Made by a program: the position numbers and the translations under genes. From Sabellastarte sp. h YS-2021 (lineage: Eukaryota; Annelida; Polychaeta; Sabellida; Sabellidae), in NCBI GenBank assembly GCA_964017235.1, contig OZ024940.1, positions 30,250,573 to 30,314,572 on the forward strand: DNA of 64,000 nt, written 5' to 3'. Numbering within the stretch: position 1 is the stretch's first letter; each line of letters opens with the position of its first letter. This document shows, piece by piece, positions 45,083 through 55,345 of this stretch. Under the pieces are notes generated by a model. The model had not been told where the DNA came from. It made no database searches and saw only the letters and a list, made by a program, of their open reading frames with translations.

Positions 45083-45980
45083 GAAATGTACAAAAATCTC
45101 AAAAATTCAAGACTCCAGTTTTCAATGATTTTGGGCTTAACATTGTCATGTCTAGCCAGTTAAAAATAAAAATTTATTTGTGTGAAATTTCAATTTGGAA
45201 CAATTGCTTGGTTGCCGTTGGCAGTGGCCTGTGTTCTATGAGTACTTTTTGGATGTGCCAGATTTGACAGGAAATTATATAAAGCTGACACAATGAACCA
45301 AATACAATAGAAAGTTGCCCAAACATTAGCTGATGCCATTATTGTTGCACCGATGGAATATGGATAAAAACGACAGCATTTTCTAGTTGACCAATCAATA
45401 ATAATAATTATAATTATAATAATAATAATGGCATCAATGATTAATCATCAGAACAAACGTGCATTTATTTTTATGTTAGAAGCCTCATTATAGCCCTCCC
45501 CCACCGTGGGATTAGTGAAATTATCAACCCTCCCAGAGGGGGTGGGGGCGGGAGGGAAGGGGGGGGGGGAGACTGATATTTGAACAATTGTATTACGTAG
45601 AATTAATTACTCTGTGAGTCACGGAAGGGTATTTTCACAAACCACTCGACCTGTTTCTTCATTATTAATGCCATCTTAAATCCCCTGTCACACTGTCCCA
45701 TTTCCTAGAGCTGTTATGAGAAAGAGTTCTTTAAATATTCGTTAAAGAGTTGAATGCTGGATAATTTTGACTTAAATGATTACGAAGCTAGAAAATCTTC
45801 ATTTTTATTGCGTTAATACATCTTACCCAATGAACGCAATTGCTATGCCAGTCGGCCCGAACGACCCCGCCAAACGACAGAAAAAACGTCGCCATTTCTG
45901 CAGTGATTTTAATATAACAAACGAGTAGAAGTCAGGTAAAAATACCTTTTTCATTATGCATAAAGCCTATATCTTATCTG
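45083..45980. other. Non-coding, no recognised gene
   Basis: (AAT/AAC)n-like tract at 45400-45430, poly-G run near 45560. Short unsupported frames only. Confidence 0.4.
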
Positions 45981-46198
45981 TTTATTTGGGGTTTTAATGT
46001 CGCTTTCAACACTGTACAGGTCATATCACGATGGGTAGTTTTGTGGGCAGAGGAAACCAGTACATACAGTTGGTGTCAAGGTTTTGTACTGTAAACTGCC
46101 GACCATTGGTAAGCAACTACCAACTTTCCCACATCAGGTCCGGGGTTTGAACCGCCCACCTCAGAGGTAGGAGGCGAGTGTGTTGCCACTGTAGCCCC
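45981..46198 (-). mobile_element. SINE-A, near full length
   Basis: Minus-strand box B GGTTCAAACCCC, body AAAGTTGGTAGTTGCTTACC, tail GTTGAAAGCGACATTAAAAC with AAATAAA. The 5' end abuts a poly-G run (poly-C on the plus strand at about 46194-46211). Confidence 0.85.
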
Positions 46199-46211
46199 CC
46201 CCCCCCCCCCC

Positions 46212-47478
46212 ATATCATATCTAATCCACTGCTTCGCTGCATAATTCACAATATCATAGCAACCAATTCCAACATTTAACAAAGTCTGCACAGTCCCTGT
46301 TGCGTTGAACGTGTTTTACCCAAAGTCACAAGCTATATTATAGATGTCAGTCTGCGGGGGGACATGCGCTCTCCTGAGTACTCTTGTCATAATATTAAGA
46401 TGTCGCTGCATTTACATGATATATAACATCCAGTATGCAAAAAACTGTCAAATGTTATTGGTCGATTCTACTACTGAGTATCATTTGTGTTAACTTATGG
46501 TCTGAAAAAATTAAAAAGTATTATTAAAATTGTTGGGGGGGGTGGGGATAGTTCGATAAGGAGACTAATTTATTACAGAATGTATGTTGTGTGCATTTCT
46601 ACGTAACAGAGATTTCTACTAGTGTAAAGCTTTCTACTTAAATGCCGTATCCAGTGTAACTGGTAACTGTGAAAGCACCTTTAGGTTGGCGGTTACTCAT
46701 GCAACCCTATATAGGCGGCTTTTTATCACAAAACCACTTCGAGTCCTTTCTTCATTGAAAATTCCCATCTCGGAGGATTGTTTAAACTATCAACAAAGAC
46801 TTTTGTGTTTTTAGAGAGTTGTCGTATCAAATATTTACCAAATGTGGCCTATCAGTGGAATAAAGACATTTTCAAGGAGCGTTTCATTCAGCTTTCTAAT
46901 GAGCCGTTCACACTGACCCGATAAGACTTCCCCGCATTATATCCATATTTGGTAATGTCTCTTTAAAAGTCTTAGATTTTATAAGTAAATATAAAGAATG
47001 TTACAAGAGCAATAGTTACAAATGTTAGGATAGCTTTAAGACCTAGTTAAGATTGAAAAATGGCTTTACGAATGCTAAGATAGGTTTAAGCCTGATTTAG
47101 GGTTGTCAGTTCCGGAACGCAAAATGTGCTAAAAATTATGGAAGAAATTTAAACACTTTGAATTCACCTCTAACTTTAAGATTGTGGTTTACAAACCCCT
47201 GCAATGACAAGATTGACCTCTGACCTCCCAGTTGACTAATTTTCAGAATCCTATCCCATGGGGTGGGGGTGGGGATTTTATGAGACTTGCATCAAAGGCG
47301 ATAGATGCGGGAAGTGTGAAAGTAACAATAGGGCTTTTGTGAGTTTTGGTAACGAGTATCAAATATTAACTCGCTGTCAATGAAATCGAGACATTGTCAA
47401 GGGGAGGCTTAAGGGTGCTTTTAGTTCAGAAAAAAAAAGTACTCATCTATGTGAGTACAATGTACTCTGGCCCCAACC
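46212..47478. other. Non-coding, no recognised gene
   Basis: 46905-46950 carries TTCACACTGACCCGATAAGA, the TTCACACT motif again. 47000-47100 has GATTGAAAAATGGCTTTACG and related GATAGGTTTAAG text also seen near 59.75 kb. Nothing else. Confidence 0.4.
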
Positions 47479-47479
47479 C

Positions 47480-47531
47480 TGGGGCCGTATCTACAAAAGG
47501 GATCAAGATCGACTTGAGCCAAAACACAGGT
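47480..47531 (+). mobile_element. Half copy of the GGGGCCGTAT foldback MITE
   Basis: CTGGGGCCGTATCTACAAAA, GGGATCAAGATCGACTTGAG matches one arm of 44952-45082; the other arm is absent. Confidence 0.6.
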
Positions 47532-47764
47532 GAAAATGTACTGGAGGTGTTGGGGGGGGGGGGTGTCGTGGATACACTGGGTGATACTTGTTCTATATAG
47601 TATGACATCACTAAGATATGTGGTCTCTTTTCGAAGGCCTATAGACAAGGTTGTGAAGGAAGATTCTAATTCTAATATTACTTTTGTAGCACTTAATCTC
47701 TGTCTAAAAGACACACTCTAGGCGCATTACACAGAAAAGCAAATAGTGGGTGGACGATTAGACG

Positions 47765-48165
47765 TGTGCTCGATTAATCGTCGGTGAGAGTGTAGAATCG
47801 CGGTCGGTCACTGACATTTTCTAATGATCGATTATTTAAGCTTATATCTTACCTTTCCTGATTTATATCAATATCCACATATTTTAAAAATATTTTAGGT
47901 ATTTTTACTTAATAAACTGACAGTTTTGTCTTCAATTTTGTTTGTTTATGTCTACCGCCATATTTACAGGAAGTGGGTGCTTTCGGTAGATTCTAAATGA
48001 CGGAACACCGTTATTCTTACCAGATTGACCTATACTTTATCCCGGAAAGTGTTTCTTAAATAATAAACAATAATGGAGTAAAATAATCGATTATGGGTCG
48101 ATCATCGCTCGGAAAAATGGACGAATAATCGACCATGAAAATTTGAGGCGATTCCCAACACTAAA
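47765..48165. mobile_element. MITE with ATTAATCG/GATTATTCG ends, paralogue of intron-2 copy
   Basis: GACGTGTGCTCGATTAATCG at the left and GGTCGATTATTCGTCCATTT (minus strand) at the right. Middle shares TTTCGGTAGATTCTAAATGA with 6735-7075. Carries ATGGCGGT on the minus strand at 47954-47961 next to CAGGAAGTGG. Confidence 0.6.
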
Positions 48166-48227
48166 AGCAAATGCAACGAGAAACGACTGTACAGAAATAT
48201 TTGATCGTTATATAACTTGATGTGTTT

Positions 48228-48449
48228 TTTTGTTTTACGTCACGTTCAACAGCCAGGGTCATATATTTTGAGGGGTAGTTTACGGGTGGAGGAACCAGTG
48301 CATACTAGTTGGTCGACATTCTGCACTGTAAACGACCGGGCATCGGCAAGTAACTACCAACTTTTCAACATGAAGTTCCCGGGACGAGATTCGTACCGGC
48401 GACCTCAGAGGTTGAAGGCGAGCACTCTAACCGCTACGCCACCCCCTGA
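48228..48449 (-). mobile_element. SINE-B copy
   Basis: Minus-strand head TGGCGTAGCGGTTAGAGTGC, box B near GGTACGAATCTC, central domain GAAAAGTTGGTAGTTACTTG, tail CTGTTGAACGTGACGTAAAAC. Confidence 0.8.
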
Positions 48450-48819
48450 CCGTTATATAACATAATGATCATTATTTACAACAAAAAAGGGGGAAAACTG
48501 TTTCTCAAGAAAAAAAAGTTTCCTTACAATGATTAATGATCTGGGGAGTTTTTCACGACATTGAATTTCTCATTATTATCAGCTCACAACTTTCTGTGAA
48601 TATATTTTATCACCCCACCCCCCCCCACCCCCCAAGTGTTTTTTATGTTTTTTTCCTATTTTGCCACTCGAGATAAAAGTAATTTATTTTCACATTGAAA
48701 TCATATTCTTGCTAAATGTAATTTTTAAAAATGTCCCTAAATATTACAAAGGTAGTGAATTTTCTCAAAATCTCTTAGGAATAAATTTTGTTATTTCTTT
48801 CTTGTATCACCCAAGCCAT

Positions 48820-48935
48820 TGGAGGTTATGTGTAGAGGGGCGTTTGTTTGCCCGTCTGTCTTTGCAGCTACTCTAAAACTCTCATGAACACCACTTCATG
48901 AATTCTTTTTATGTGGATAGTGCTTGGCCAAAGGA
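48820..48935 (+). repeat. Dispersed repeat (GTTATG...CGTCTGTCT...CTCTAAAACT)
   Basis: GGAGGTTATGTGTAGAGGGG, GTTTGCCCGTCTGTCTTTGC and CTACTCTAAAACTCTCATGA in the order seen around the large CTGT array. Confidence 0.55.
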
Positions 48936-49545
48936 AGAAGGAATTAAGTTTTTAGGAAAAGATCTGGGGACAATATTCTACAACAATACTTAGATAAGGT
49001 GACCTTAAATCTAATGAAGGGAAGGTTTTTTCACTTATATAAGTTTTTCTTGGACTTTGTATTAACAAAACAAAACTTAGGAATGTTCAGTTTTTTCATC
49101 CATTTCTTACATGAAATTAGCCGGCCAAGTAAAAGCCTAAGAAAGGCTAGTTATTCTGAAACAGATGCGTCTTTGTTTTAATCCAACCATCCCCAGACTT
49201 AATCAATATTATGGGGGGGGGGGGTGTTGGGAAAGAAAGGGTGGGGGAGGGGGGACATGGGGGGAGAGGGGAGGGTTGGTGATAAAAGGGTTAGAACAGA
49301 GGGTGTTTGGGGTGTACATATCTCATTAAGGGGCAAACCAGTTGGACCTTTGGCTGTTTTTCTTTCTAAGCAAGTCTGGCAATTTTTAAGGAGACTTCAC
49401 ACTTGTCCATTTCGATACGTTTGTGTATATATATATATATATATATACGTTGGAACAAGACGGACCAAATTGCGAGAACGCGTTGGGCCCTTTCAGATTG
49501 TGTTTGTGTATATCTGTATTGTGTATTTACTATTTATATTCGTCA
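48936..49545. other. Non-coding with G-rich and (AT)n stretches
   Basis: Poly-G and GGGGA-rich tract at 49213-49275; (TA)n at about 49424-49447. The 133-residue frame is low-complexity. Confidence 0.4.
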
Positions 49546-49845
49546 CAATATCTCCATGTACTACAGGACTCAAAGCTCTCTATGTGACCCACCCTGACTG
49601 TACAAGTACAGCTCAAACTCTCTAGTGATTGACATTCCCCCCTAACTGTAAGATAGAGGCTCAGGGATGACCATTTATCAACGTCCTTGAGGTTCTTTAG
49701 CCTGCCACTGGGGATAGGAACCAATGACAAGAGGACGGCCATTTTAAGTGGTCCTCCAAGGCACTATGTATCTGCCTGTACCTTGGGTTTGAACCCCAGT
49801 CCTCTGTGTTTCCAGGCAAGTGTTGCTCACTGTGCCACAGGGCTA
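49546..49845 (-). mobile_element. SINE-D, near full length
   Basis: Minus-strand box B GGGTTCAAACCCAAGGTACA, body CACTTAAAATGGCCGTCCTC, CCCCAGTGGCAGGCTAAAGA, GCTTTGAGTCCTGTAGTACA. The head is altered (CCCTGTGGCACAGTGAGCAA). Confidence 0.85.
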
Positions 49846-51534
49846 GATAAGATAGATGGCATTTCACATTTGAACGTTTAACAGTCATCTAGAATTCGTT
49901 ATTCAAGGTCTGTTCCTGAAATCTGTCAGTTTGCCTCTTGACCACTGCAATTTCACAGCCAGGGAGGGTGGGTGTAACCTTGTCAATTTTACCCTTTTTC
50001 GGTCGAGAGTCTAATCACAGCGATCATCGTACACATGTTTAAATACATCCCTGAAAACCTAACCCTTAAGCCTTGGCGGTGCTAAAAACTGAATATTTTC
50101 TATTTTCACGGTATTAAAAAGAAATGTTTAGCTTCCTTGACAAATTAACAACACCGTTCCAACATCCCCCACACCCCCTTAATAACCCAACTAAAATTCT
50201 TTCTAACAAGGCATCACAGGATTTCAATTAAAAGAAGCCAATTTAGACCTCAAGGTGCAAACACTTAATTACAACCTTGGGGAAAATGACAGGATATGCC
50301 ACCCCCCCACCCTCACCTTCCTCACCTCAACAACTTGAAAGTTAATAGCTAGCTCATTAAGTGAGATCACCCATGCACACACGTCTATAAAGCTATCACC
50401 TCTTATTATTAGACTCCCCCTAATCTGTCATGAATCTGTGACAAGACCCAAATTAGCCGGAACATAACCAGCAATTTTGGCGACCTCATGACGGATAATC
50501 TGTCGTGGGGGAAATTTAAACTGTCAAGCTTCTTTTTACGAGCATATAATTAGTATTTCTTTGCCAGCTTGAACATGTTGTGTTTGTAGTTTTGTTTGAT
50601 TGTTTGTCGGAAGTGTCTCTAATATTTAAAACCGAGATCCACAACCGTAGTCCTAAATTATTTTCATGCCCTAAATCAGCAACAAACAACAAGTAACTGT
50701 TTGCTTTTGCTGAAATTGAACCAGTTACTATTACCAGTATAAGAATTGCGTCTTTGTGATGTGAAAATTGATTGGTTGGGGGTCGATTTTTAGTAGAAAC
50801 TCTATTATTATCTCAATTGAGTTGGCTACGTTTTGTGTAAAGACATGTTTTAAACAAAAAGATTATCGACCCTAAAACATGATATCATTAATTGCGAATG
50901 TTTTATCTCTCATTGATTCGTGTTTAGGTAGGATGCATTTTACGCTACACACACACACACACCACTTTTCACGATGTGATGGCTTTTTCAAAAATGTTTG
51001 GAAAACCTGCCACGACCTCTCACATGCTAAACTAACATGGACAAGTCAAAGAGGTGAGGTGGGAGAGTGCATTGGGCTTATAGGGTGGCTTGATTTTGAG
51101 AGTGTGCTACCAACAGGTCTATTTTGTAGAACAATAAGTAAAAAATCGTAAAGCAGAATTCAAATACGTGTTTGTATGACCAAACGGAATAGTGTAACTC
51201 AACCGTTAATGTATTTTATCCAAGTACAAATATATTGACTGCTCAAACTTTTTGAAACAAATAAATTATATTTGCTTTCACAATTCAGATTGTTTACATG
51301 GTTATTAATGCACTCAGTGAACTCACAAAGCAAAACTGGTTACAGAGACAGTTTCCTCGAAGTTTCAACGTTAATCTTAGAAGCCTTAATAAGGATGCAT
51401 TATTCACGGATCTTATCGACGATAGGCTGGTATTAGCTTATTGAACAAATACCTGAGTTAAGCTGAGTTCCAACTTCTCCAGACATTATTGTAGCTGGAA
51501 CACTTTAGAATATACAACTGAATTAAATGTGGAT
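49846..51534. other. Non-coding, no recognised gene
   Basis: Short (CA)n at about 50948-50962, poly-C near 50300. Frames are short and unsupported. Confidence 0.45.
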
Positions 51535-51762
51535 CAGGGCCACTGTGACGTCATGGTAACAAACTCACCCTCAACCCCTTAAAGTTTAAATCCCGGCCTG
51601 ACCTCAAGTGGAAAAGCTGGTACTTGCTTTCTCTTGGCTGTTAGTAATTACAGTACAGAACCTTGACCAACTGTATGCACTGGTTTCCTCCGCCCTTCTA
51701 ACTGCCTATCACACTCCTACAAAGGTACTAGATATGATGTTAAACACCAAATAGATAAACTA
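51535..51762 (+). mobile_element. SINE-A, diverged
   Basis: GGCCACTGTGACGTCATGGT, CTCAAGTGGAAAAGCTGGTA, TTACAGTACAGAACCTTGAC and a decayed tail GATGTTAAACACCAAATAGATAAA. Older copy than the others. Confidence 0.7.
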
Positions 51763-51799
51763 ATCTAGGTCATTGTCGGACTAAACAAGATGCACTAAA

Positions 51800-52330
51800 G
51801 TTTCTCCAACTGAGATTTTGGCTTAAGATTTTTGTACATATAATAGACAGATCTCAGACTGAGGGTTTTATTAAGTTTTTTTGTCTTAAATGTAAGACTC
51901 AGAGGTTTCAGACTGAGATTTTGCCTTAACTCTTTTGTTTTAAAAATGAGACAGTGAGGTCTCAAACTTAGTTTTTTGCTTTACTCTTTTGTCTTAAATA
52001 TAACTGTGAAAGGTCGTAGACTGAGTTTTTGGCTTAACTCTTTTGTCTTAAATATGAGACATTGAGGACTGAAACTTAGTTTTTGACTTAACTCTTTTGT
52101 CTTAAATATATCAGTGAAAGGTCTCAGACTGAGTTTTTGGCTTAACTCTTTTGTCTTAAATATGAGACAGAGAGGTCTAAAACTGAGTTTTTGGCTTAAC
52201 TCCTTTGTCTTAAATGTAAGACTGAGAGGTCTAAAGCTGAGTTTTTGGCTTAAACTATTTTGTCTTACATACGAGACAGAGAAGTCTCAGACTGAGTTTG
52301 TAGCTTAAAGATTATGTCTTAGAAGGGTGG
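51800..52330. repeat. ~54-bp tandem array, about 10 copies
   Basis: Unit approximates AGACTGAGTTTTTGGCTTAA, CTCTTTTGTCTTAAATATGA, GACAGAGAGGTCT. Later copies are 53-54 bp apart (near 52131, 52184, 52238, 52292). 54 is a multiple of 3, so one frame shows an 18-residue repeat (KLSFWLNSFVLN), which is not a gene. Confidence 0.85.
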
Positions 52331-52575
52331 CTTAAGTTTTATCCTTTTGTTTCAGTGACTACATGAGAAACCTTGCAAGATTTTGATACAAAAAATCTCA
52401 GACTTGTATTTTTGTCTAAAGTAAGATTTGATTTGTAAATCTCATTGCAAACTTGAGACAGACAACTCGGCTAAGACAAAATATTCCGAGTTGAGACAAG
52501 AACTGGCCTGAGAAACCTCTCGGATTTAAGACAAAATCTCAGATTCGAGTCTAAAGAGTTCATTTTGTGAGAGTT
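52331..52575. mobile_element. Probable arm of the foldback element holding the 54-bp array
   Basis: GAGACAGACAACTCGGCTAA, AGACAAAATCTCAGATTCGA and a TTCATTTTGTGAGAGTTA end, read inward TCTCACAAAATGAA, comparable with TTTCACAAAAG ends elsewhere. The left end near 51790 is unclear. Confidence 0.4.
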
Positions 52576-53289
52576 ACCCCCAAAATTTTGTTTTCATTTA
52601 AAAGGGAATTCTTTGAAGCTAAAATTTTAAAAGGTAATGGCAAACGATAGTTGAGCAAAGAATTTATTACTTTTTCATAACAATTACTTGTCTTTTCAAA
52701 CTTGAATCAACTCCCATTACTACATATATCTTGGAAATTTCATGAAAATCGGCAAAAAATATTGGGAAAAATTGAAACTGGTTTTAACATACATACAAAC
52801 GTTTGTTGAAACATAATTTACATCTGTGCTGAAGCTAATATATACAAGTCAATATATATTACATGGTTGTAAGATAAACAACTTAGAGAAAAAAACTGCG
52901 GAGATGTGTAAATTCCATCAAGAATTTGACAGCTCGATAAGCAATGTTTAGACGTGTTGTAAATGGACTTTGCCACCTTAATGATTACTGTTGTAGAAGG
53001 GCCTTTGTTTTTTGAAAGCCCAAAATATTTGTGGTTCAAACGGTAAGCTCCTTTACGATTTATGGTGATAGAAATATCTTGAAATTGCGAAAAAAAAATA
53101 AATATATAAATTTAGAACCGTATCTTAAAACGATCAATTAATTAAATTTAGGCTTTCTAATTGCTGATATTTTGTCCAAAAGAAACAAAAAAAAATTACC
53201 TATAAATTTGTGGCTTAATATCTCACAACTTTTTACCTCACAATGGGTAAAAAATAGTGGAGTTTATTGCCTTGAAAATATCTCACAAA

Positions 53290-53565
53290 TACATTTCCAG
53301 TTATAAACAAGGTCACTCGGGGAGTGCAATCCCCCAGCCAAGGTGCAACACGTCCGATTATAGCTTTATGAGTGCAATCATAAAAAATCCTTTAAAAAAT
53401 TCACGGATCCAAACGGCGATCCGGAATCACCATCAAAATCTAATTATCTATTCCTTGTCGACATTTCCTGAAAATTTCATCGAAATCCGCCCGCAACTTT
53501 TCGAGTTATTTTACAAAGAAACAGATGCACGTTGCCAGTTACAGTTACCTCTGACAGGAGGTTGA
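53290..53565 (-). repeat. Widespread dispersed repeat, longest copy
   Basis: GGCGATCCGGAATCACCATC, CTGAAAATTTCATCGAAATC, CGCAACTTTTCGAGTTATTT, then ACAGATGCACG. The block GGGGAGTGCAATCCCCCAGC at its start matches 63775-63850. I recognise this style of repeat from other invertebrate sequences but cannot assign its class. Orientation is set to match the CTGT arrays. Confidence 0.55.
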
Positions 53566-53593
53566 ATTATGGGTCGAGTACACTTGTGTGTTT

Positions 53594-53967
53594 CAGGGGC
53601 CGGTTTTACGAAGCCTCCTTTGGAAAGGACCTCCTTTAGTAAAGGAAGGTCATTTTTATTTCTTTGGCAAATCCACCTTAAATTTCAGTTTCACAAAGCC
53701 TCCTTTAACTCTCCCTATCAAAGGTCCTCCTTGAAACTTAAGGAGGGAGCCAATGTTCTTTAAAGTTATTAAACATTCTTTGAAGGAGACTTCTTTAAAT
53801 TTGAGGTAGCTCCTTAACTTCCAGGAAATTTAAGGGAGTTCTCAAGGTCCCCTTTAAGGAAGGAGGCTTGGTGAAACTGAGATTTTTTAAAGGAGGGAGA
53901 AATTCAAGGAAATCTTTGAATTTAAGGTGACCTTTATCTTAAGGAGGCTTCATGAAACCGGCCCCTG
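53594..53967. mobile_element. 374-bp nested foldback element with 4-bp TSD
   Basis: Outer ends CAGGGGCCGGTTTTACGAAG and (read inward) CAGGGGCCGGTTTCATGAAG, both then CCTCCTT. Flanked by GTTT at 53590-53593 and 53968-53971. A second inverted pair lies inside: CAGTTTCACAAAGCCTCCTT (about 53687) and its near complement at about 53863-53883. Confidence 0.85.
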
Positions 53968-54204
53968 GTTTGTGAGTTTTCCCAAACTTTTTCCGACAGT
54001 CCTGTCCTAGCGACCATCCGAGTTATAGTGGACCAGTGGTTTTACCAAAGGTTTAATTTTGCCATTCCAAAAACCTTTAAGTAAAACATTCGAAATTATA
54101 AATACTTCGTGACGCATGCAAAAAAAAGAATGTTTGTGTGTTTAAAATATTCTGATGATGTCGTGAAATATTGTCGTGAAAATATGGAGTTACCGGGTCA
54201 CTTT

Positions 54205-54280
54205 TATATCTGGTCGATTAGGAAAACTTTAAAAGCCCCTAAAATTGTATTCCGGGATTTTATTCGAATAAATACGGTAT
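54205..54280. mobile_element. Half of a TACCGTATTTAT MITE
   Basis: Minus-strand TACCGTATTTATTCGAATAA, then AATCCCGGAATACAATTTTA and GGGGC; the left arm was not found. Confidence 0.5.
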
Positions 54281-54289
54281 ATGTTTACA

Positions 54290-55104
54290 CATATAAATAT
54301 TGAACATACAAATCTCTGTTCCTCTGGAGTTTGTAAACAAACAATTACTTGCTGGTGTTATTACAGAAGGAATTTCTATTGCCGGCATACAGAAGCTGTG
54401 TTGATTTAGTCAATGGTGTACTTTCTTTTTTATTTCATTATAGTTGAAATTTCGTCGACATGAAGAAATCTTCAAAGAATAAACAAAAAGAGCTGGGTTA
54501 TTGAAAGTGTCATTACTTTAGGCTTTCTAGTAGCTGCAACTTTGTCAAAACAGTACAAAAATATAAACTTATATATCACATATTTTTACTTTATATTCGG
54601 CGGGCATCAAGGTTATTAGCTTTACAATATCTGGCGAAGATATTTCCTATTCTATAATTACGACTCATGTATGGTCACGGTTAACTTTTACCATATCAAT
54701 GACAACATGTTTGAAATAGCAGATTTAATTTGCTTTCAAAGGCCTCAAATCTGACCGCCACAGATTTCTCTAATATGATAATAATATTCATCGTGTAATT
54801 GCCTCCTCATAAACACAGTCGTGGGGGAAAAATGGGGTTTTGTTAGCTGTGATAAACGGCCCAAAGAATCACTTAACAAACTGTCGTGTTTAATTATGGG
54901 GCTCATTTCTCTAAGTGAACTACGATTCATTACACACAAACAACAAATAAAAAACGGCCAAAGAAATTGGCACAGATTGAAATGTCCAACCGAATTAATG
55001 TTCATTGAAATGCCGAGACTAATGAATTATGACATAATGGGTGTATTTATTGTAAACAGTGCCGTTTGGTTATAGACATTGAATGCCTGTATTTTTGAGT
55101 TTTC
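54290..55104. other. Non-coding, no recognised gene
   Basis: AT-rich with overlapping frames on both strands at 54745-55075; these lack any domain or splice support. Confidence 0.4.
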
Positions 55105-55345
55105 CTTCATTCAAGTGTTCAGTTTTATGAACTCATTTCCACTCTCACAAATATTTGTATTTCCCTATTGTTTCATATACTAAAATGCCTCTTCTATTTT
55201 ATGAACCTCCTATTATCCAAATATTCAGTTTTACGAACTCATTTCCAGTCTCACAAATATTTATATTTCCCATTTGTTTTATACACTAAAATACCTCTTC
55301 TATTTTATGAACTTTCTATTATCCAAATATTCAATTTTATTAACG
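55105..55345 (-). repeat. Dispersed 124-bp repeat, two tandem copies
   Basis: TTCAGTTTTATGAACTCATT begins at about 55121 and TTCAGTTTTACGAACTCATT at about 55225; both are followed by TCACAAATATTTNTATTTCC and CTAAAATNCCTCTTCTATTT. Confidence 0.8.

Noticed and set aside
52114..52308. 64-residue frame with repeated KLSFWLNSFVLN
   Set aside because: Product of a 54-bp tandem unit; no start context, splice sites or domain.
54745..55075. Overlapping sense/antisense frames of about 85 residues
   Set aside because: No domain, splice support or repeat homology; consistent with chance.
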